In this document: piece by piece, positions 7,120 to 14,614 of the stretch | Layout: the number at the start of each line of letters is the position of its first letter | How positions within the stretch are numbered: position 1 is the first letter of the stretch | NCBI GenBank assembly: GCA_938005655.1 | Contig: CALLNA010000142.1 | Coordinates: forward strand, 1 to 16,843 | From: an uncultured Novosphingobium sp. | GTDB taxonomy: Bacteria; Pseudomonadota; Alphaproteobacteria; Sphingomonadales; Sphingomonadaceae | DNA length: 16,843 bases | Direction: 5' to 3' | The notes under the pieces: generated by a model | Databases searched by the model: none | Told to the model about the DNA's origin: nothing | The model's input: the letters and a program-made list of their open reading frames with translations, nothing else | Made by a program: the position numbers and the translations under genes

Positions 7120-8514
7120 ATGGCAACCCTTATCCCCGATGCCCGCTTGATCCCCGACGCGAAGAAGGTCGGCATGGTCAGCCTGGGCTGCCCCAAGGCG
7201 CTCGTCGATTCCGAGCGCATCCTGACGCGCCTGCGGGCCGACGGCTATGCGATGAGCGCCGACTACGCGGGCGCCGACGTGGTCCTGGTCAACACCTGCG
7301 GCTTCCTCGATTCCGCCAAGGAGGAAAGCCTCGCCGCGATCGGCGAGGCGATCGCCGAGAACGGGCGGGTGATCGTCACCGGCTGCATGGGCAGCGAGGC
7401 CGAGGCGATCCGGGCGCGGTTCCCGGCGGTCCTCGCCGTCACCGGCGCGCACCAGTACGAGGCGGTCGTCGAGGCCGTGCACGAGGCCGCGCCGCCGAGC
7501 CAGGGTCCCTTCGTCGACCTCATCCCCCAGCCCGTCGATGCCGATATCAAGCTGACCCCGCGTCATTACAGCTATCTAAAGATTTCAGAGGGTTGCAACC
7601 ACTCCTGCGCCTTCTGCATCATCCCCCAGCTCCGCGGCAAGCTGGCCAGCCGGCGGATCGACGCCGTGCTGCGCGAGGCGGAGAAGCTGGTCGCCGCCGG
7701 CACCCGCGAGCTGCTGGTCATCAGCCAGGACACCTCGGCCTACGGCGTCGACATCCGCCATGAGGAGCGGATGTGGCACGGCTATCCGGTCCGCGCCCAC
7801 ATGACCGACCTCGCCCGCGAGCTTGGCCAGCTCCGCACGCCCGAGGGCGCGCCGCCCTGGGTGCGGCTGCACTACGTCTATCCCTATCCGCACGTCGACG
7901 CGGTGATCCCGCTGATGGCCGAGGGGCTGCTGACGCCCTATCTCGACATTCCCTTCCAGCACGCCTCGCCCAAGGTCCTGCGGGCGATGAAGCGCCCGGC
8001 GAACGAGGCCAGGGTGCTCGACCGGCTGCGCGACTGGCGGAGCATCTGCCCCGACATCGCCATCCGCTCCAGCTTCGTCGTCGGCTTCCCCGGCGAGACC
8101 GAGGAGGACTTCCAGTACCTGCTCGACTGGCTCGACGAGGCCCAGCTCGACCGGGTCGGCGCCTTCCGCTTCGAGCCGGTGGCCGGCGCCGGCGCCAACG
8201 ACCTGCCCGATCCCGTGCCCGAGGCGGTCAAGGAGGAGCGCTTCGCCCGGATCATGGCCCGGACCGAGGCGATCAGCGCGGCCAAGCTCGCCGCCAAGGT
8301 TGGCCGCGTCCTGCCGGTGATCGTCGACGAGGTCGGCGAGCCCGACGAGGACGGCGACATCGGCGCCACGGGCCGCAGCCAGGCCGATGCTCCGGAGATC
8401 GACGGCGCCGTCTTCCTCCGCAACGTCGCCCCGACGCTCAAGCCCGGCGACATCGTCGACGTGCTGGTCGAGGATTCCGACGCCCACGACCTGTTCGGGG
8501 TGCCGGCGGCCTAG
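7120..8514 (+). CDS. rimO: Ribosomal protein S12 methylthiotransferase RimO
   Basis: RimO (EC 2.8.4.4) is a radical-SAM enzyme that adds a methylthio group to a conserved aspartate of ribosomal protein S12. The 464-residue length is normal. The N-terminal UPF0004 domain has the three auxiliary-cluster cysteines Cys24 (SLGCPKALVDSE), Cys60 (NTCGF) and Cys89 (TGCMG). The radical-SAM CxxxCxxC motif is at Cys159, Cys163 and Cys166. SQDTSAYGVD and GFPGETEEDF are typical of RimO rather than MiaB. A TRAM domain covers about the last 75 residues. Start ATG 7120 follows a G-rich stretch (GTAGGGGG). Codons 148-158, just before the radical-SAM cysteines, are unusually AT-rich for this gene, with CTA, TCA and ATT. 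Confidence 0.97.
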   Translation: MATLIPDARLIPDAKKVGMVSLGCPKALVDSERILTRLRADGYAMSADYAGADVVLVNTCGFLDSAKEESLAAIGEAIAENGRVIVTGCMGSEAEAIRARFPAVLAVTGAHQYEAVVEAVHEAAPPSQGPFVDLIPQPVDADIKLTPRHYSYLKISEGCNHSCAFCIIPQLRGKLASRRIDAVLREAEKLVAAGTRELLVISQDTSAYGVDIRHEERMWHGYPVRAHMTDLARELGQLRTPEGAPPWVRLHYVYPYPHVDAVIPLMAEGLLTPYLDIPFQHASPKVLRAMKRPANEARVLDRLRDWRSICPDIAIRSSFVVGFPGETEEDFQYLLDWLDEAQLDRVGAFRFEPVAGAGANDLPDPVPEAVKEERFARIMARTEAISAAKLAAKVGRVLPVIVDEVGEPDEDGDIGATGRSQADAPEIDGAVFLRNVAPTLKPGDIVDVLVEDSDAHDLFGVPAA

Positions 8515-8548
8515 AACTCGGCCTGTAGGTCAGCCGCTCGTACAAATC

Positions 8549-8639
8549 TCGTCGCCCCGGACTTGATCCGGGGCCCCGCTGCTTCATGCGCGACGTCGGA
8601 AGAGAAAAGCGGGACCCCGGATCAAGTCCGGGGTGACGA
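8549..8639. repeat. REP-like inverted doublet
   Basis: Two 32-base copies in inverted orientation, 8549-8580 and 8608-8639, agree at 30 of 32 positions once one is reverse-complemented. Each contains its own perfect hairpin of seven base pairs with a five-base loop: CCCCGGA-CTTGA-TCCGGGG (8555-8573) and CCCCGGA-TCAAG-TCCGGGG (8615-8633). A 27-base spacer separates them. This is the arrangement of REP/BIME-type intergenic repeats. It lies between rimO and the GGDEF-EAL gene, and could also act as a bidirectional transcription barrier or mRNA-stabilising structure. Confidence 0.85.
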
Positions 8640-8752
8640 AGGGAACGCCAAAGACAGCGTTCCGGATCGATCGGGACCGGCTGGCCCTGCGTCCTTCGCG
8701 CAGGCCAGGGTTGACCGGCTTTTTACCTTTTTCGGGCAAGGATATCCGGACC

Positions 8753-10744
8753 ATGAGTCCGGAACCATCAGCAGCGCGCCCCGTCGACGATGCCGGCGCG
8801 AAGCGGCCCATGCCGGACTCCATCCTCGCGGACGAATCCAACGACGCGTTGATCGCCGCCTACGGCACCAATCTGGCGAACCGCCTGCCCATGCTCTACT
8901 GCGTGGTGATCGTGAACGTCCTGATGCTGGCGTTCTTCTTCCGCGATACCGCGCCCCACTACCTGACGATCTGGCTGCCCGCCTGCTTCGCCCTCGCCGC
9001 GAGCAGCCGCGCGATCTACTGGATGCCCGCCAACTACCGCCGCCGCGGCTTCGCCCAGGTCAAGCGCGACGTGGTCTGGCTGCCCGTCGCCGGCACGGTG
9101 CTGGCGCTCAGCCTCACGGTCTGGGCGCTGGCGCTCTACAACTACGGCGGCGACATGCGGCAGGCGCTGGTCCACTACATCGTCGCGATCACCTGCTTCA
9201 CCGGCATCCTGGGCATGACCCATTCGCCCGCGACGGCGATCACCATGGCCCTGTCGGTCATGGTGCCGTCGAGCGTCGCCTTCCTCATGCACGACAATCC
9301 GAACCGCTATCCGATCGTCGTGCTCCAGATCGTGGTCAGCGTCCTGCTGATCATCATTACCCGCGGCCACCATCGCGATTTCGTCGGGCTGGAGCTGTCG
9401 CGCCAGGATCTCGCCCGGCGCGAGCGGGAATCGGCCGAGCGGGCCGGGCATCACCAGGAGCAGGCGACCCGCGACGCCCTGACCGGGGCGATGAACCGGC
9501 GCGGCATCCTCGCCCTGTTCGAGGATCGCCTGGCACGGCCGCAGGCGCTGCGCCCCTGGCTCGCCCTGCTCGATCTCGACGGCTTCAAGCTGATCAACGA
9601 CACCTACGGTCACGCGGCCGGCGACGCCGTGCTCTGCGCCGTGGCCGAGCGGATCGGACAGGTCCCCGAGATCGACGCCCACGGCCGGCTCGGCGGCGAC
9701 GAGTTCGCCATCCTCCTGCCCGGCGACATGAACCACGGCGGGGTCCGCGCGGTGATGGAGCGCCTGGCCGAGATCGTCTCCCACCCCATTGCGTTCGACG
9801 GCCGGATGCTGGCGATCCGCGGCTCGATCGGCATCCATCGCTGCGCCGACAGCAACGTCAGCGAGAACCTGGAGCGTGCCGACGTGGCGCTCTACAAGGC
9901 CAAGGAGACGCGCAACGCCGCGATCGGCGAGTTCACCGCCGCCGACGAGCAGGTGATGCGCGACAAGCGCTCGATCACCCGGGTCTTCACCTCGGCCGAC
10001 TTCGAGAGCCAGCTCGCCGTGGTCTATCAACCGATCGTCGATTCCGGCAAAGGACATACGGTGGCCTTCGAGGCCCTCGCCCGCTGGTCGCCCGACGGGG
10101 TCGAATGGCTGCCGCCGACCGACTTCATCCACCTTGCCGAGACCACCGGCCGGATCGGCGAGCTGACCGCGATGATCCTGACCAAGGCCCTGCGCGAATG
10201 CCGCGCCTGGGACCACGGCCGCTGCCTCAACATCAATCTCTCGGCGCGGGACATCCTGCGCGAGGACGCCGCGCCGTGGATCGCCGGGCTGGTCGAGGCG
10301 GCCGGCGGCCCGCCCGACCGGATCGTCTTCGAGATCACCGAGACCGCGCTGGTCAACGACTACCGCCGCGCCGCCGACAACCTCGCCAAGCTACGCCGGA
10401 TGGGCTTCCGCATCGCCCTCGACGACTTCGGCACCGGGCAGTCGAGCCTGAGCCACGTCAACAACCTGCCGCTCGACCACATCAAGGTCGACCAGAGCTT
10501 CGCCCGCGACATCGCCCGCAGCCATTCCTCCCGCGCGATCATCGGGACGATCGTGGCCCTGGCCCGCCAGCTCAAGCTCGAATGCATCATCGAGGGGATC
10601 GAGACGCCCGAGCAGCAGGTGATCGCCCAGTCGCTGGGCCTGCGCCTGATGCAGGGCTATCACTTCAGCCGCCCGATCAGCGCGGCCCAGGCCATCGCCG
10701 GCATCGCCCTGCCGGCCGGGACGGATTCGCGCGGAGCGGCGTGA
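8753..10744 (+). CDS. Membrane GGDEF-EAL cyclic-di-GMP protein
   Basis: A 663-residue inner-membrane signalling protein. ATG 8753 is preferred because it follows a CAAGGAT ribosome-binding site and keeps the gene clear of the REP repeat; an in-frame ATG at 8633 falls inside that repeat. About six membrane helices occupy residues 40-205, followed by a short coiled segment rich in Arg and Glu. The GGDEF domain has an intact GGDEF motif at 314-318. Its inhibitory I-site (normally Arg-X-X-Asp just upstream) reads Pro-Glu-Ile-Asp, so product inhibition is probably lost. The EAL domain starts with Glu440-Ala-Leu and keeps the motifs NLS, FEITE, DDFGTG, K-V-D and E-G-I-E plus a late Gln-Gly, so phosphodiesterase activity looks intact. 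Which activity dominates cannot be told. Confidence 0.95.
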   Translation: MSPEPSAARPVDDAGAKRPMPDSILADESNDALIAAYGTNLANRLPMLYCVVIVNVLMLAFFFRDTAPHYLTIWLPACFALAASSRAIYWMPANYRRRGFAQVKRDVVWLPVAGTVLALSLTVWALALYNYGGDMRQALVHYIVAITCFTGILGMTHSPATAITMALSVMVPSSVAFLMHDNPNRYPIVVLQIVVSVLLIIITRGHHRDFVGLELSRQDLARRERESAERAGHHQEQATRDALTGAMNRRGILALFEDRLARPQALRPWLALLDLDGFKLINDTYGHAAGDAVLCAVAERIGQVPEIDAHGRLGGDEFAILLPGDMNHGGVRAVMERLAEIVSHPIAFDGRMLAIRGSIGIHRCADSNVSENLERADVALYKAKETRNAAIGEFTAADEQVMRDKRSITRVFTSADFESQLAVVYQPIVDSGKGHTVAFEALARWSPDGVEWLPPTDFIHLAETTGRIGELTAMILTKALRECRAWDHGRCLNINLSARDILREDAAPWIAGLVEAAGGPPDRIVFEITETALVNDYRRAADNLAKLRRMGFRIALDDFGTGQSSLSHVNNLPLDHIKVDQSFARDIARSHSSRAIIGTIVALARQLKLECIIEGIETPEQQVIAQSLGLRLMQGYHFSRPISAAQAIAGIALPAGTDSRGAA

Positions 10745-10753
10745 AGCGCCCGC

Positions 10754-10781
10754 TTGACTCGCCCCGCCAAGACGCTATCCA
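10754..10781 (+). promoter_or_regulatory. Candidate promoter of the flavoprotein operon
   Basis: TTGACT (10754-10759) is a strong -35 box and TATCCA (10776-10781) a moderate -10 at a 16-base spacing. The predicted start is near 10788, giving a leader of about 50 bases before the ATG at 10839. It lies directly after the GGDEF-EAL stop, so the flavoprotein genes probably have their own transcript. Confidence 0.5.
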
Positions 10782-10791
10782 AAAAGGAAAT

Positions 10792-10828
10792 GGAGCGTTT
10801 CATTAATCGGACGCTCCCCGCTTGGGAG
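10792..10828 (+). promoter_or_regulatory. Overlapping alternative hairpins in the leader, one covering the ribosome-binding site
   Basis: Hairpin A pairs GGAGCGT (10792-10798) with ACGCTCC (10811-10817), seven base pairs around a 12-base AT-rich loop. Hairpin B pairs CTCCC (10814-10818) with GGGAG (10824-10828), five base pairs around a five-base loop. They share bases 10814-10817, so they cannot form together. The GGGAGAG Shine-Dalgarno of the flavoprotein is inside B but free when A forms. As double-stranded DNA, A could equally be an operator for a dimeric repressor. Confidence 0.45.
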
Positions 10829-10838
10829 AGCGCCTGCC

Positions 10839-12539
10839 ATGATCCGCAACCTGCCGCCGCACTGGGACCTCGAAGCCGACGTCGTCGCGCTGGGCTCGGG
10901 GATCGGCGGCCTGTCCGCAGCGATCACCGCCCACGAGAACGGCGCGAGCGCCATCGTCATCGAGCGCTCGGACCAGGTCGGCGGCGTCACCGCCCTGTCG
11001 ATGGGCGAGGTCTGGGTGGCGGGCAACCACCACGCGGCGGAACTGGGCATCGAGGATTCGGTCGATAGCGGCTTCCGCTATCTCCAGCGCCTGGCGATGG
11101 GCTACGGCAGCGATCTCGCGACGCTCAACAAGGTCGTCCACGCGCGCCAGGCGCTCAAGTATTTCGAGGACCGGATCGGCCTGAGGATGGAGGTCATCCG
11201 CGGCTGCCCGGACTATTACTACGGCGCCACCAACGACAGCGTCGCCGAGGGGCGGATGCTCGAATGCGTGCCCTTCGCGGGCGCGACGCTGGGCGAGGAA
11301 TGGCAGCCCAGGACGCGCCTCTCGCCGCAGATGCCCTATGGCTTGACCCACCACGACATGTTCGCCGCCGGCGGCGTCGCCAACATGGTCAAGTGGGACT
11401 TCGCCCTGATGGGCGAGCGGCTGACCAGGGACGAGCGCTGCCTGGGGCCGGGCCTCGCCGCCTATTTCGTCAAGGGCGCGCTCGACCGCGGCATCCCGCT
11501 GCTGACCGGGGCCAGCGCCGAGGAGCTGATCGGCGACGGCGAGCGGATCGTCGGCGTGCGCGTGGTTCGCGATGGTCAGGACCTCTATGTCAAGGCGAAC
11601 AGGGGCGTGGTCGTCGCGGTCAGCAGCTACGAGCGCAACCAGGACCTCAACAAGACGCTGAGCCAGCAGCTCGAGCTGGGCTCGATCGTCTTCTCGACGG
11701 TCGACGGCTCGAACTTCCGCCTCGCCGGGCCGGTCGGCGCGCGGATCGCGCGGGTGCCGGACATCACCTCGCTCGGGATGCGCGTGCCGGGCGAGGAGGA
11801 CGAGGAAGGCCATCCGATGTACCGCTCGATGCTCGCGGTGATCGGCCAGCCGCACACCATCGTCGTCAACCGCGCGGGCAAGCGCTTCGGCAACGAGGCC
11901 TTCTACCGCTCGTTCTACTACACCATCGACCAGATCGACGGCGGCACCCAGACCCATCCCAACTTCCCCTGCTGGGTGGTGATCGACAGCCAGGTGCGCG
12001 AGAAATACCCCTTCGCCTCGATCATGCCGGGGCAGGACTGGCCCGAGGGCTTCGGCTTCGTCGCCGATTCCATCCGCGAGCTGGCGGGCCGGATCGGGAT
12101 CGACGCCGACGCGCTGGACGCCACGGTGGCGCGCTTCAACGCCCATGCCGAGAAGGGCGAGGACCCGGACTTCGGCCGCGGCTCCCACCCGTGGAGCGCC
12201 TGGATGTGCGGCGATCCCTATCACAAGCCGAACGCCAACCTCGGCCCGCTGGTCAAGCCGCCGTTCTACGCGGTCGAGCTGGAGCGGCTCGGCGGCTCGG
12301 CGATCCCCGCGGCGGGTCTGCTCACCGCCCTGCACTGCCGCGTGGTCGACTGGCACGACCGGCCGATCCCCGGACTCTATGCGGCGGGCAACTCGGTGGC
12401 GCGGATGGAGACAGGCGCGGTCATGCAGAGCGGCGTCTCCAATGCCCGCGGCATGACCTTCGGCTGGCTCGCCGCGCGCCACGCCACGGGCGATCCCAGC
12501 ACGGCGCTGGAAGCCGAAGTGAAGCGCATGGGCCTGTGA
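10839..12539 (+). CDS. FAD-dependent dehydrogenase, KstD / fumarate-reductase flavoprotein type
   Basis: A 566-residue flavoprotein starting at ATG 10839, with GGGAGAG (10824-10830) as ribosome-binding site. The FAD-binding Rossmann motif GSGIGG is at 19-24, with an Ile-Glu-Arg that binds the adenosine ribose at 41-43 and a Gly-Gly-Val-Thr-Ala stretch after it. The C-terminal FAD motif GLYAAGN is at 512-518, followed by an SGVSNARGMTFGW segment. This layout is that of FAD_binding_2 proteins such as 3-ketosteroid delta-1-dehydrogenase, fumarate reductase and urocanate reductase. No signal peptide or haem-binding CxxCH is present. KstD-like desaturation of a steroid or terpenoid ring is the best guess because of length and neighbours, but substrate specificity is not readable here. 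It heads an operon with CoxG-like and SnoaL-like genes. Confidence 0.85.
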   Translation: MIRNLPPHWDLEADVVALGSGIGGLSAAITAHENGASAIVIERSDQVGGVTALSMGEVWVAGNHHAAELGIEDSVDSGFRYLQRLAMGYGSDLATLNKVVHARQALKYFEDRIGLRMEVIRGCPDYYYGATNDSVAEGRMLECVPFAGATLGEEWQPRTRLSPQMPYGLTHHDMFAAGGVANMVKWDFALMGERLTRDERCLGPGLAAYFVKGALDRGIPLLTGASAEELIGDGERIVGVRVVRDGQDLYVKANRGVVVAVSSYERNQDLNKTLSQQLELGSIVFSTVDGSNFRLAGPVGARIARVPDITSLGMRVPGEEDEEGHPMYRSMLAVIGQPHTIVVNRAGKRFGNEAFYRSFYYTIDQIDGGTQTHPNFPCWVVIDSQVREKYPFASIMPGQDWPEGFGFVADSIRELAGRIGIDADALDATVARFNAHAEKGEDPDFGRGSHPWSAWMCGDPYHKPNANLGPLVKPPFYAVELERLGGSAIPAAGLLTALHCRVVDWHDRPIPGLYAAGNSVARMETGAVMQSGVSNARGMTFGWLAARHATGDPSTALEAEVKRMGL

Positions 12540-12548
12540 GCATCTGAC

Positions 12549-13088
12549 GTGATCGAGACCGAGCAGACCGTCCTGATCCGCGCCGGCATCGGCCAGGCGT
12601 GGGACTTCGCGCGCGACATCCGCCGCTGGGCGAACCTCGTCCCCGGGATGCAGGACTGCGAGATCGTCGACGACGACAATTCCCGCTGGGTGGTCAAGGT
12701 CGGCGTCGGCGGGCTGGTCCGCACGGTGACGGTCGAGGTCCATGTCGACCGCTGGGCCGGGCCCGAGGCGGTCGACTTCACCTACAAGCTCAAGGGCGAT
12801 CCCGTGACCGGCGGCGGCTCCTACCGCGCCGTCCCCGCCGCCGAGGGCACCGAGGTCGCCCTCGCCCTGCGGGTCGAGGGCACCGGGCCGATGGCGCCGA
12901 TGTGGGAGGCCATGGGCCGCCCGCTGCTGCCCCAGCTCGCCAGGGGCTTCGCCGGGCAGCTCAAGGAAGGCATCGAGCAGGCGGCCGGGATCGAGACGAC
13001 GGCGGCGGCATCGCCCCGCCGGTCGGCCTGGACCCTGGTCCTCGCCTGGCTGCGCGGACTGTTCGGAAAAGGAGAGCAAGCGGCATGA
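12549..13088 (+). CDS. CoxG-like SRPBCC protein with hydrophobic C-terminal tail
   Basis: A 179-residue protein starting at GTG 12549, nine bases after the flavoprotein stop. Residues 1-145 form a START/SRPBCC fold of the CoxG type: a Val-Leu-Ile-Arg strand, Ala-Trp-Asp-Phe helix, a Val-Pro-Gly-Met bend near 31-34, then repeated beta strands and a long C-terminal helix. After a linker, residues 160-172 are hydrophobic with two Trp residues, flanked by Arg and Lys, resembling the membrane-binding tail of CoxG proteins. CoxG is known to help attach carbon monoxide dehydrogenase to the membrane, and the fold binds hydrophobic ligands. Here no CO dehydrogenase genes are present, so a partner role for the flavoprotein next door is inferred. 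Confidence 0.82.
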   Translation: MIETEQTVLIRAGIGQAWDFARDIRRWANLVPGMQDCEIVDDDNSRWVVKVGVGGLVRTVTVEVHVDRWAGPEAVDFTYKLKGDPVTGGGSYRAVPAAEGTEVALALRVEGTGPMAPMWEAMGRPLLPQLARGFAGQLKEGIEQAAGIETTAAASPRRSAWTLVLAWLRGLFGKGEQAA

Positions 13089-13531
13089 GCGAAGAGAACA
13101 CCCAAGCCAATCGGCGCGTCGTCCTCCAGTTCATGGAGGGCATGGGCACCAACAACGCCGAGCTGGCCGCGCCCTGCCTCGCCCCCGACGCCTGCGCCAT
13201 CGCCAAGGGCTACGGCAGGCTCGCCGGGCGGCGCGAGGCGGCGACGATGACCGGGATGATCGAGGCCTTCAAGGGGATGCTCCCGACCGGGCTCAACCTG
13301 ACGATCCACCGGGTCATCGCCGACGGCGACAACGTCGCGGTCGAGGCCGAGGGCGACGGGACGACCAGCCTCGGCACGCCCTATCGCAACCAGTACTGCT
13401 TCGTGTTCACGCTGGAGAACGGCAAGATCAAGCAGGTCAACGAATACTTCTGCACGATCCACGCCGACGAGGTGCTGTGGCCGCTGGTGGAGAAGCTGCA
13501 AGGCGCGGCCGCGGAGGTTTCGCAGCCTTAG
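13085..13531 (+). CDS. SnoaL / NTF2-like protein
   Basis: A 148-residue protein, coupled to the CoxG-like gene by an ATGA overlap and with AAAGGAGAG (13068-13076) ahead of the ATG. It has the cone-shaped NTF2/SnoaL fold signature: an N-terminal helix with Val-Leu-Gln-Phe-Met-Glu-Gly, a middle Thr-Ile-His-Arg-Val-Ile-Ala-Asp-Gly-Asp-Asn-Val-Ala-Val-Glu strand pair, and a closing Tyr-Cys-Phe-Val-Phe then Gly-Lys-Ile-Lys-Gln-Val-Asn-Glu-Tyr. Members include ketosteroid isomerase, SnoaL polyketide cyclases and limonene-epoxide hydrolase, besides many of unknown role. A small-molecule isomerase, hydrolase or carrier acting in the same pathway as the flavoprotein is plausible but unproven. It ends the operon. 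Confidence 0.85.
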   Translation: MSEENTQANRRVVLQFMEGMGTNNAELAAPCLAPDACAIAKGYGRLAGRREAATMTGMIEAFKGMLPTGLNLTIHRVIADGDNVAVEAEGDGTTSLGTPYRNQYCFVFTLENGKIKQVNEYFCTIHADEVLWPLVEKLQGAAAEVSQP

Positions 13532-13550
13532 CGCGAACCGTGCTCCAGAA

Positions 13551-13569
13551 CCTCCCCTGAAAGGGGAGG
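13551..13569. terminator. Hairpin between convergent genes
   Basis: CCTCCCC (13551-13557) and GGGGAGG (13563-13569) form a perfect seven-base-pair stem with loop TGAAA. It sits between the convergent SnoaL-like and pit genes, a natural site for a bidirectional terminator, although no T-run follows on either strand. Its form also resembles short dispersed palindromes of sphingomonad genomes, so it may be a repeat unit. Confidence 0.5.
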
Positions 13570-13601
13570 GGCTGCCTGTACCCTTCCCTGTCCGCCCGGC
13601 C

Positions 13602-14600
13602 TCAGAACAGCCGCGTGATCAGATAGAACGCCGCCCCCACCGCGGCGCTGGCCGGGATGGTGATGAACCAGGCGACGACCACGTTCGCGGCGAGGCTCCA
13701 GCGCACCGAGCTGGCCTTGCGCGCCGCGCCGGTGCCGATCACGCTGCCGGTGATCGCATGGGTGGTCGAGACCGGGATGCCGAAGGCGCTCGCCCCGAAG
13801 ACCACCATCGACCCGGCGGTCGAGGCGCAGAAGCCGGTATGGTGGTCGAGCTTGGTCAGCTTGCTGCCCATCGTCTTGATGATCCGCCAGCCGCCCGAGA
13901 TCGTCCCCAGCGAGATCGCCGCATAGCACGACAGCACGACCCATTCGGGGACGTGGAAGGTGCCGTTGAGATAGCCGGTCGAATAGAGCAGGACGGTGAT
14001 GACCCCCATGGTCTTCTGCGCGTCGTTGCCGCCGTGGCTGATCGAATAGGCCGCGCTGGAGAACAGGTGGAGCGTCTTGAACACGTTCTCGGCCCGGCGC
14101 GGCTGGCGGCCGCGGAACAGCCAGGACGTGACCAGCATCAGGAACATAGCCAGCGCGAAGCCGATCACCGGCGAGAGGACGATGGCGACGATGGTCTTCA
14201 CCGTGCCCGAGCTTTCGACCACGGCGAAGCCGCCGTGGGTCATGCCCGCGCCGAGCAGCCCGCCGATCAGCGCGTGGCTGGACGACGAGGGGATGCCCTT
14301 GATCCAGGTCAGCACGTTCCAGAACATCGCCCCGATCAGCGCGCCGAAGACCACGGCCGGCGTCACCGCGTCCTTGTCGATGATCCCCTTGCCCACGGTC
14401 TCGGCGACGTGCAGCCCGACGATCCAGTAGGCCGCGAAATTGCCCGCGGCGGCGAAGATCACCGCCCAGAGCGGCGAGAGCAGCCGGGTCGTGACCACCG
14501 TCGCGATCGAGTTCGCCGCGTCGTGCAGGCCGTTGAGGAAGTCGAAGACCAGCGCCAGGCCGATCAGCCCGACGAGCAGCGGAAAGGCCAGGTCATGCAT
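13602..14600 (-). CDS. pit: PiT-family inorganic phosphate transporter
   Basis: A 332-residue inner-membrane permease that imports phosphate, probably as a neutral metal-phosphate complex, driven by protons or sodium. It shows the duplicated PiT signatures: GLHDAANS (24-31) with GIPSSSSHA (102-110) in the first half, and SHGGNDAQKTMG (188-199) with GIPVSTTHA (274-282) in the second. About ten hydrophobic helices are visible. The length matches the short PiT type that is paired with DUF47 proteins, rather than the roughly 500-residue E. coli PitA. It lies 14 bases downstream of the DUF47 gene with a GCGGGGGC ribosome-binding site, so the two form an operon. Choice of coupling ion is not determinable. 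Confidence 0.96.
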   Translation of the reverse strand: MHDLAFPLLVGLIGLALVFDFLNGLHDAANSIATVVTTRLLSPLWAVIFAAAGNFAAYWIVGLHVAETVGKGIIDKDAVTPAVVFGALIGAMFWNVLTWIKGIPSSSSHALIGGLLGAGMTHGGFAVVESSGTVKTIVAIVLSPVIGFALAMFLMLVTSWLFRGRQPRRAENVFKTLHLFSSAAYSISHGGNDAQKTMGVITVLLYSTGYLNGTFHVPEWVVLSCYAAISLGTISGGWRIIKTMGSKLTKLDHHTGFCASTAGSMVVFGASAFGIPVSTTHAITGSVIGTGAARKASSVRWSLAANVVVAWFITIPASAAVGAAFYLITRLF

Positions 14601-14614
14601 CGCAGTGCCCCCGC

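Noticed and set aside
8711..8716. TTGACC as the -35 of the GGDEF-EAL gene
   Set aside because: At 16-18 bases downstream there is only GGGCAA-like sequence, not a plausible -10.
8633..8752. An upstream start (ATG 8633) for the GGDEF-EAL gene adding 40 residues
   Set aside because: It lies inside the REP-like repeat, has no Shine-Dalgarno, and the added residues are Arg/Pro-rich without homology cues. ATG 8753 has CAAGGAT before it.
10803..13079. A very long open frame of 758 codons on the minus strand opposite the flavoprotein and CoxG-like genes, and similar ones at 2991-4778, 5434-7059 and 8768-10216
   Set aside because: They are Arg/Gly/Asp-rich, lack ribosome-binding sites and recognisable motifs, and lie exactly opposite well-supported genes. 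Such frames are expected by chance in very GC-rich coding DNA.
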